NCBI GenBank assembly: GCA_036505635.1
Contig: DASXTC010000082.1
Location: 26,519 to 90,518 of the forward strand
DNA: 64,000 nt
Direction: 5' to 3'
Source of the DNA: DASXTC01 sp036505635
GTDB lineage: Bacteria; Acidobacteriota; Polarisedimenticolia; JACPZX01; DASXTC01
The position numbers and the translations under genes were made by a program. Shown here piece after piece: positions 54,703-62,300 of the stretch (position 1 is its first letter; every line of letters begins with the position of its first letter). The notes below the pieces were generated by a model, which ran no database searches, was not told the DNA's origin, and saw nothing but the letters and a program-made list of their open reading frames with translations.

Positions 54703-55632
54703 TTATCCCGCGGGCCAGCGTCGTGCGCCCAGGGTTTCGCCTAGGATCTCCTGCCGCAGCAGCACGGCCAGGATCTCCGCGCTGTCCGCGATGCGCGGGC
54801 CGGGCCGGTTGAAATAGGCGTTGCCGTCGGCCAGGAAGCAGCGCCCTTCGCGCGTCGCGCGCATGCCGCGCAGCGTCTCCGCCGTGCGGGTGTCTCCCAG
54901 CTCCGCGAGCGTTCTGTCAATCGTGAAGCCGCACGGCATCACGACTATCACATCCGGGTCGGCCTCGGCGAGCCTATCCCACTCGACCTTCCTGAATCGT
55001 TCGACCTCGGTCACGAGGAGAGGCTCGCCGCCGGCGATCCGGACCAGCTCGGGCATCCAGCCACCGGCGACCATCACGGGGTCCAGCCATTCGAGGCATG
55101 CGACGGTTGGACGCCGGGCGGCACGCGAGGTCCTCTCCCGCACGTTCGCGAGACGCTCGCTGAACCATTCCACCAGCACCTCGCCTCGCTCGGTCACCCC
55201 GGCTGCCGCCGCCACGCGCCGGAAGTCTTCGACGATGTCCTCCAGCGTGTTCGGGCGCAGCGAGCAGACCCGGGTCGCCTTCAGCGTCAAGGCGCTCACC
55301 GCCTCCTCGACATCCTTGAGCGACACGGCGCAGACCTCGCACTGGTCCTGCGTGACGATCAGGTCCGGACGGACCCGCGCCAGCTCCTCCGTACGAATGC
55401 GGTAGACGCTCAAGCCCTCCGCCACGATCGCGCGCACTCGGCGGTCGATCTCTCCGGCCGGCAGCGCCGGGTCGACTTTGGGCGCCGAGAGGACAGGGAG
55501 CCCTTTGATGTCCTCGGGAAAGTCGCACTCATGGGAAACGCCCACGAGCCGATCCCTCAGCCCCAGGGAACAGAGGATCTCCGTGGCGCTGGCGATCAGC
55601 GAGACGATGGATGCTGGCGCGATGTCCCCCAC
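54703..55632 (-). CDS. Cobalamin/iron-siderophore type periplasmic-binding-fold protein (BtuF-like)
   Basis: A 309-residue protein of the class III binding-protein fold (two lobes joined by a long helix). Family signs are IVSLIASATEILCSLGLRD at the start, PDLIVTQDQCEVCAVS in lobe one, and EWLDPVMVAGGWMPEL in lobe two. It starts at GTG 55632 (AGGAG upstream) and has no signal peptide, unlike true BtuF. Such unsignalled cobalamin-binding-protein homologues are common and their role is unclear, perhaps cytoplasmic corrinoid handling. No B12 transporter genes adjoin it, and I find no cobalamin riboswitch in front. Confidence 0.85.
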   Translation of the reverse strand: MGDIAPASIVSLIASATEILCSLGLRDRLVGVSHECDFPEDIKGLPVLSAPKVDPALPAGEIDRRVRAIVAEGLSVYRIRTEELARVRPDLIVTQDQCEVCAVSLKDVEEAVSALTLKATRVCSLRPNTLEDIVEDFRRVAAAAGVTERGEVLVEWFSERLANVRERTSRAARRPTVACLEWLDPVMVAGGWMPELVRIAGGEPLLVTEVERFRKVEWDRLAEADPDVIVVMPCGFTIDRTLAELGDTRTAETLRGMRATREGRCFLADGNAYFNRPGPRIADSAEILAVLLRQEILGETLGARRWPAG

Positions 55633-55774
55633 GAGGGCTCCTCATTGGCGGTCCGGGTCCGGCATGTCGTGCACCTGCATGGGAGTGTAGAGCAGAGGGT
55701 CCCTGAGGACCAGCGCCACCCGCCTCCTCGCGGGGCCGCCCAATCCTAGGTGACATAGATGCTATAGTGGCACC

Positions 55775-55789
55775 GCCTCGACTCGAGGC
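55775..55789. promoter_or_regulatory. 15-bp palindrome just downstream of a -10-like box (possible operator)
   Basis: GCCTCGA-C-TCGAGGC has perfect 7-bp arms. It begins 6 nt after TATAGT (55763-55768), so it would cover the transcription start of the rightward basic-protein gene (ATG 55814). The -35 box is poor, which makes the promoter itself uncertain. Confidence 0.35.
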
Positions 55790-55813
55790 TCATTGAATCG
55801 GAGGGACTCATAA

Positions 55814-56137
55814 ATGCCGCGTACTGGAAACGCCATAGCAAGAGAGATGCGGGCCATCCGCACGACATTCCGCCAGCTCGCCCGCTCGTTTGGACGGATC
55901 GCGCCGATCTTCACCGCGGTCCCACAGGCACGCACCGCCGCCCCCACGGCAGGTGAGAAGCAGATCCGCAGAAAGCCACGCCTCACCCTGGCCACCCGCG
56001 CGGCGCTGAAGCTCCAGGGCAGGTACATGGGGACGATGCGGGGGCTGCCGGCGACCAAGCGAGCGATCGTGAAGAAGGTCCGGGCCGAGAAAGGGATCAG
56101 GGCCGCGATCGTGGCGGCGAGGAGGATGTCGGCCTAG
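55814..56137 (+). CDS. Small basic protein of unknown function
   Basis: A 107-residue, strongly basic protein (many Arg and Lys, few acids) with a GGAGGG site before ATG 55814. The C-terminal half (LATRAALKLQGRYMGTMRG, KRAIVKKVRAEKGIRAAI) looks conserved; I remember similar hypothetical proteins but no function. The charge suggests nucleic acid or chromatin binding. A palindrome next to its presumed start of transcription may allow regulation. It is followed after 12 nt by a membrane protein gene. Confidence 0.72.
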   Translation: MPRTGNAIAREMRAIRTTFRQLARSFGRIAPIFTAVPQARTAAPTAGEKQIRRKPRLTLATRAALKLQGRYMGTMRGLPATKRAIVKKVRAEKGIRAAIVAARRMSA

Positions 56138-56149
56138 AGTGGTTGGGGC

Positions 56150-56713
56150 ATGGGTCTCGAAGTCGCCACGATCGGCATCACGCTACTGATCTTCCTGGCC
56201 GCGCTCATCCGGCTGAGATCGTCCTATCAGGCGAGCACGGTCGGTTGGCGGCTGCTGGCGTGGTCCGGCATCACATTGTCGCTGGGAGGTCTTGGGTTCA
56301 TCGTCCGCTTCTGGAAACCCACCGAAGGCCCCTACCTGGCAAACGAGATCTATCCCTACGGCGCCCATCTGAACGCGTGGGCAGTCTCCTTCGGCTTCAC
56401 GTGGCTCGCGTTCGGCCTGCTCTTCTTCGGGCTCGCCACGCTCGGTGTCCGCGACGCGATGCTCACGGTCTGGGTCACACTGCTTGCGTCGTGGGCGCTC
56501 TGCTGGTTGCCGCACGGCGTCATTGGCGTCGCCTACGCATGGGCGGGCCGCAACGAGCCGAGCATCGAGACCTATCGCGTCTGGGGATCGAACCTTCGCG
56601 GGTTTCTCGTGCTCCTCGAGGGGTCGGTCATCCTCGTCGCCCACTTCTCCCTGAGTCTCCTGGGATTCCTGCTCACGGGACGCGAGCTGCTTGGCCGGCG
56701 ATCCAGGCCGTGA
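56150..56713 (+). CDS. Integral membrane protein of unknown function
   Basis: A 187-residue protein with five predicted membrane helices (around 5-20, 33-52, 75-97, 103-125, 150-175) and little outside the membrane. A periplasmic loop has YPYGAHLNAW. ATG 56150 follows 12 nt after the basic-protein stop. No motif identifies a transporter or enzyme. Codon use is like that of neighbouring genes. Confidence 0.72.
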   Translation: MGLEVATIGITLLIFLAALIRLRSSYQASTVGWRLLAWSGITLSLGGLGFIVRFWKPTEGPYLANEIYPYGAHLNAWAVSFGFTWLAFGLLFFGLATLGVRDAMLTVWVTLLASWALCWLPHGVIGVAYAWAGRNEPSIETYRVWGSNLRGFLVLLEGSVILVAHFSLSLLGFLLTGRELLGRRSRP

Positions 56714-56733
56714 ACCCCCGGAGGACGTGCTCC

Positions 56734-57474
56734 GTGACCACGCACAATCCCCCAGGGAAGTCCGTGATGATCGTGTGGCACGCGGTTATCCGCTTGCTCG
56801 TTGTCGGGATCCCCGCGGCAACACCGGCGCATGACGGTCCCTCGGCCCGCGGGGACCTCGAGGGGAAGCTGATGGCCCTCCGGCCCGGCTGGATCGTCAA
56901 CGTCGAGCGAGGAGAGCGCCTCGCGGGGAAGAACGTGCTGGTGCGGGACGAGCGCATCGTCGAGGTGCGCGATGCCGCGGTGGTCCTGCCACCGGAGGCC
57001 ACGGTCATCGAGCTACCGGAGGCGACGCTGCTGTCGGGTCTGATCGACGCCCACGTGCATCTGGCCTGGGCCCCCTGTGGTGGCGGTCCGACTCCCACCC
57101 TGCCGGGCAAGGAGGAGGCGCGCGCCACGCTGGAAGCCGGAACGTCCGTGATCGTCACGCCAAGCCATGTCCTCTCGCACGCGGTGGCGATCGCCGTAAT
57201 CACGGACAGACCGGAGTCTCCTGGGGTCGGCACTGCGAAGCGCCGGGTGGCCGCGGCCGTCCGTCGCTCGTCAGCCCGTAGGAGCCTTCCCGGGCCCCAT
57301 TGCCAGGGACGACGAGGTAGTAGTTGTTGCCGGAGCCTGGCACGAGAAGGGTCGACGTCGCGCCACCGGTGGAGCAGAGCCTTGACGCGTGGCTGTAGAA
57401 GATCGGCAGGCTCCCCTCGTAGATCTCGTAGTCTCCATCACCCGAGGCGCACGAAGGGTCCCATCTCAGCCTGA
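56734..57474 (+). pseudogene. Truncated amidohydrolase (imidazolonepropionase-like), disrupted
   Basis: GTG 56734 has GGAGG 9 nt upstream. The product begins with a signal-like segment and then the metal-dependent hydrolase start: VRDERIVEVRDAAVVLPP, TLLSGLIDAHVHLAWAP (HxH metal ligands). After ~residue 150 (near 57190) similarity to the family ends and the frame runs as antisense noise into the end of the convergent metalloprotease gene, stopping at 57474. The barrel and remaining metal ligands are absent, so it cannot be a working enzyme. A deletion or rearrangement that joined two loci here is the simplest explanation. Confidence 0.7.
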
Positions 57475-59260
57475 TCTGGCCCGAAGGATCCAGAGTGACC
57501 ATCAGATCGTCCGGCACGGTCCCGGCGCCCGAAGGAGAGGCGAGGACGGTCAGCTCGCAGTCCGCGGTGATGGCGTCGTTCGGGTCGTCCACTCCGATCG
57601 TGATGAGGTGCCGCCCGGCGGCGATACCCTGAGGGACCACGAACTGGGAGGTCGTCCTGCCCTCGTCGTTGGTCGTCCCCGTTGTCACGACATCGGGTCC
57701 TACCAGTACGTGCGTGCTCTGATTGATCGATAGGCCCGAAGCGGTAACTGAGACGAGAGCGCCGGGCAGAGCCTCGGCCGGCGACATCTGGCAGACGGAC
57801 AGCGCCGGAGTGATGAGGAACAGATCGCCGGGTGGCGGCTGATCGCGCGACGGGACCAGGCCCAGCGACTGGCTGTCGGTCGCGCTGGCCTGGAACCGAA
57901 CCGTCGTGGCCGTTATTCCGGGCGCGACCTCGAGCAGCCGACGGTCGAACTCGATCCCGATGAAGCTCCCCCAGGGCATCTCGGGGGGCAGCGTCGGCGG
58001 GGAGGCCTGCAGGATCTGCATCATCACCTCCACGGCCTTCGAGCCCAGCGCGGGGGTCAGCGCGAAGGAGCCGGAGCTGAAGCTCCACAGCCTCTCCGCG
58101 GTGGTGAAGGCCTTCGGCTGGTCCGGCTGCTGGTCGACGTTCACCTCGACGCGGCCGGCAAGCTCCACCCCTGCCAGCGTGAGGGGCAGTCCCAGCGTGC
58201 CGGGATCGCCACCGGTGTTGGGGTCCCTGTCCAGGTCGATGGCGAAGGTGAACTCGATGCCGTTGGCCAACCGCGGAAACAGGCCGACGTGCCAGAAGAA
58301 GGTGCCCTTGTCGAAGTTCGAATCGCTGATGAGCCCGACCTTGCGCAGGTCCACGTACTCCGGGCTGACGTCGCCGGCATCGAGCGGCATCGAGTCCACG
58401 ACCGGCGGAGGGTCCACCTCGATCCCGTTCGTGTTGCAGAGGCCATAGATCCGTGCCCGGCCACACTGCGTCAGCGTGTTCGGGTCCGGTATCGGGTTGG
58501 GACAGACCGTGTCGGTCTGACCCGCCCCGCCGGAGGTCAGGAAGTCCACCAGCGGATAAAGCGGATTCATCAGCGTCGACGGGTCGCCGTTCTGCACGAT
58601 CGTGTGAGGCAGGGAATTCGCGTGGCCGAACTCGTGGCCAAAGATCTGCTCATGAGGATCCGGAACGAACGGCTCCGGGGAGACGCAACCAGGCGGCTGA
58701 TTCGGGACAGCCAGCGTGAAGTCGTTGTCGATCACGGCGATCTCCTGCCCCGCCACGCTGCCGTAGTCAGTCGTCGCGCCGAGCGTCCCGATCTCATTCC
58801 CCTGCGCGTCGATAAACCGCCGGATATTGACCGCCACTATTCCGATGTCCCCCACGCCGAGGGCGTTCCAGGCCGCCGCGCAGTTCTGCATCATCTGGAT
58901 GTGCTCGAACGCCGACAGAACGATGTCACCTTGCACGCCCTTGCAGGCGGGCGTGACGCTCCCATTGCACGGGTCAGCGATGATGGGGAAGCTCGGCTGC
59001 GCGAAGAGGGCGGCTGACCGCAGCGAGACGTTGCAGAACGGCAGGTAGTGGGTCTCGGTGGTGCGCTCGTGTCGCCGCCAGAGGACGTCCTTCGTGCTGG
59101 AGTCACCGGCGCAGGCGGGATTGACCACCGCCTTTGTTCCCTGCAGCGCGCACCAGCGGATCGGAACCCTCACCGTGCCGCTGCCAGCCGCCGGAGCGAG
59201 GCCCGTGCTGATCCAGAAAGCCGTGAGGATGAGAGGCGGGAAACGGCGCGACGACTTCAT
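57200..59260 (-). CDS. Secreted metzincin-like metalloprotease
   Basis: A 686-residue exported protein. ATG 59260 (GGAG 8 nt upstream) precedes a signal peptide ending near APAAG. The zinc site HExxHxxxxxH is H209-E210-H213-H219 (GHEFGHANSLPH), and a Met-turn candidate M231 (STLMNP) follows at the right distance. This is the metzincin arrangement. Cys pairs before it (WCALQ, ACAGD, FCNV, DPCNG) suggest disulfides. The C-terminal ~450 residues are beta modules, including an IPT/Ig-like segment (~510-600, LPGALVSVTASGLSI). Its last residues overlap the broken amidohydrolase, so the extreme C-terminus may have been altered by the same rearrangement. Confidence 0.83.
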   Translation of the reverse strand: MKSSRRFPPLILTAFWISTGLAPAAGSGTVRVPIRWCALQGTKAVVNPACAGDSSTKDVLWRRHERTTETHYLPFCNVSLRSAALFAQPSFPIIADPCNGSVTPACKGVQGDIVLSAFEHIQMMQNCAAAWNALGVGDIGIVAVNIRRFIDAQGNEIGTLGATTDYGSVAGQEIAVIDNDFTLAVPNQPPGCVSPEPFVPDPHEQIFGHEFGHANSLPHTIVQNGDPSTLMNPLYPLVDFLTSGGAGQTDTVCPNPIPDPNTLTQCGRARIYGLCNTNGIEVDPPPVVDSMPLDAGDVSPEYVDLRKVGLISDSNFDKGTFFWHVGLFPRLANGIEFTFAIDLDRDPNTGGDPGTLGLPLTLAGVELAGRVEVNVDQQPDQPKAFTTAERLWSFSSGSFALTPALGSKAVEVMMQILQASPPTLPPEMPWGSFIGIEFDRRLLEVAPGITATTVRFQASATDSQSLGLVPSRDQPPPGDLFLITPALSVCQMSPAEALPGALVSVTASGLSINQSTHVLVGPDVVTTGTTNDEGRTTSQFVVPQGIAAGRHLITIGVDDPNDAITADCELTVLASPSGAGTVPDDLMVTLDPSGQIRLRWDPSCASGDGDYEIYEGSLPIFYSHASRLCSTGGATSTLLVPGSGNNYYLVVPGNGAREGSYGLTSDGRPRPPGASQCRPQETPVCP

Positions 59261-59365
59261 GAGACCGCTCCAGATGGCGATCATCCTACCACGAAGGAGA
59301 GGGGACGAAGCGCCTCGCGGCGGCTCGGTCGAGGAGCTGCCCATCAAGGGAGGCCGCTCAGGGGA

Positions 59366-62300
59366 TCAAGGGCCGGAACACGCGCCCCCGGTCGGTACCC
59401 TCGGCTTTTGAAGGGACTCGGAGCCATAGGAGCTGGCCCAGCCGTCGTTGTGCTCGACCAGATAGAAGTAGGCTCGCCCCGCGGCCGGCATGCTCGTATC
59501 CCCACGGCCGGACGTGCTGGCATCCGTTGATCCCGCCTCGATGCACTGCACCTGGCCCAGGTCTATCGAGTTGCTCATCTCTCGCAGTTGACCGATGTCC
59601 CCCTTGATGACGTTGTAGAAGAGGGCGCCCGGGACATCGGTCCACTCGACGACCGTGCCACCGGTGGTCTCCCGAAGCGAGATGTCCACGGGCTCCGTCA
59701 CCCCATTCTGATCGTGAGGCACGCTGACCAACGAAGAGAGGGCGACGCTGTTGCCCGAGGCGTCCGCCGCGCTGTAGCTCACGGTGTAGATACGTCCGCG
59801 TCCCGTCGCATCCCGCTCCGCTCTCAGGGTTACCCCGAGCTCCGGAGAGCCGAAGGCCGCGTCCTGGATGTCGTTCACCGTGGATCCATCTCCCGAGCCT
59901 GGAGCGTCGTCCGGCTCGCTGCTGACGACCGAGACCAGAGCGACCGAAGGAGACGCATCACAGAGATCCTGCGCCGCGGCGGCCATCTGCACCGGCACCA
60001 TCCGGTGGTTCGGAGGCCAGAGGGTCGCGGGGCTCGGGGCCACTGCGAGTGCCGGTGCGATCGTGTCGACGACGCTGACCAGCGCGCCATCGAGGCTCGA
60101 TTCGCCAGCCGCGTCGGTGACCCTGAGAGTAACTGGATGCGCCCCCAGCGGCAGCGTCACGTTCAAGGTCTCTCCGGCTCCGAGGAGAGCCTGTGAAGGC
60201 GATCCGAAATCCTCGAACCACTCGAACTGCACGATGTCGCCGTTCGTGCCAGGCGGAGAGTCGACGTCGGAGGAGGCGGAGCCGTCCAGGGTCACGCCCG
60301 CCCCCACCGGGGACGAGCACTCGGCCGAGAGATCGGCCCCTGCGGCGGCGGTGGGAGGCGCGTTGCAGGGCCGGTTGATCGCCAATGTCCCCTGGGTCTC
60401 CTTGACGAGCTCGACGCAGTCCCGGTGGATCGGCGCTGCAAGAGTCAGGCTGGTAACCAAGGGGAAGCCGGAGAGAGGCACGGGGGTTGCCGCTCCAGTC
60501 ACCTTGTTGATGCGGTAGACCTTCCCCCAATTGTAGAAGTCGGCTCCTCCATAGAGGAGCCCGTCGGCGCCGAACTCCAGCCCGTCCACCGTGACACCGA
60601 GAGGTCCTACGATGGTGGCGGCTCCCGTCGTCAGGTTGATCGTGAGCAGATTCCTTGCCGTGGAACCAAGTTCCACGGCATACATGACCCCGCTGTTCTC
60701 ATCGTACGCAAGGCCTGTAATCTTGCCGCGTCCGGTCGGTCCTATCTTCTTCGAGTGGCCGGTCGAGGGCGCGAGAAGCCTGAGGTCCGACTGTAATCCT
60801 GAAGCGCCTGCAGCGGTTCCATAGAGACGGTCCTCGATGAACTCGAGAGCTGTGAAATGGTGGTATTCGGTGTCGATCTCGGGCCCGATGGGCTTCCCGT
60901 CGCGGATATCGAACTCCCGCAGAAACGAGTAGGTGCCCATGGCGAAGGCACGATTGCCGAGGTCATCGTACTCGATCTCCTCGGGGTTGAATGTCAGCGG
61001 GCCGACAGCCGAAGTTGTCCCTTGGGCAGGATCCACGCGGAAGAGCGCATCGTACCCATTCGCACCGTACAACGTGCCGGGCTCCTTGGTCTGGGCGCAC
61101 AGCCGGATCTTGGCGGCGGGCAGAGAAGAAATATCGATCGCTTCAGGGAGCCGGCCATCCGTGAAATCCACCGTGATTCGACCTTCGTCGACCAGGATCG
61201 GCTCCGTGAGCGTCGTGGAGTAGTCGATGGCATCATCGGACCCGCGGTAGCACTCGTTCGTGAGCTCGCAGTCGTTTCCTGCTGGAGCGAGCAGGCACTC
61301 GGTCCGTTCGCCCTCAGGAGTCACTATTCGGGCCCTGACTTGGGCAAGAAACGAGCCTAAGTCGTAGTCGCCTTCCTTGGTGAACCTCAGGACGTTGTTC
61401 CCCGAAGGGTTCCAGAGCGAAGCAAGGAGCGCCGCGTCCGAGACCGTCATGGACTGGATTGGCGACGCGCAGGCGCAGTTCTGGAAGCCGTCGTGGAAGG
61501 TGCCGAGGGATCCTCCATTAAGGAAAAACTCCATCTGATCGACATGGTAGCAGCTGGACACCTTCACCTCGAAGGTGATCGACGTCGGAGTGAGAAGACG
61601 ATAGGCCGACACGGTGATCTTGCCGGTGGCGGGTGGGGGTTCCGTCGAGACCAGAGAGATCTGCGTCGGGATGCAACGGCCGGTGGCGACGCCGACCTCC
61701 ATGCAGGCGACGACCTCCTCCTGCCCTGGATTGTAGATGGCGGGGCAGATGTCGCAGGCGTCTCCGGGACCGTCCTCGTCGGCGTCGACCTGTCCGGAGT
61801 TGGCGGTGTCGACGCAGTTGTCCATCTCGTCGGTGACCCCATCAACGTCCGGGTCATCGCAGGCGTCGCCCATCGAATTCGGATGAACGCGGTCTTCCTG
61901 GCCGGGGTTTGAAGTAAGCGGACAGTTGTCGCACCGGTTGCGAACGCCGTCTGCGTCCGTGTCCTGGCCATTCTGATCTTCATCGACCTGCCCGTCGCAG
62001 TTCTCGTCGATACCGTTGCAAATCTCGGTCACTCCGGGATTTACCAGCGGGTTCCCATCGTTACAGTCGCCCTGGCAGACAAGGAAACCATCTCGATCAC
62101 TGTCGTATTCCGCCGGGGCGATGGCCGGCCAGGCGGGATCGTCGCAATCATCGTTCAGCCCGTCGCAGCGCTGTTCGGCGCCGGGGTACACCGCCGGTCG
62201 TGTGTCGTCGCAATCGTTCGCGCAGCCGGTGAACCCGTCTCCGTCGTTGTCGACCTCGTTGGTTCCCGACAGGGTCGGCCAATTCGGATGGCTGCAATCG

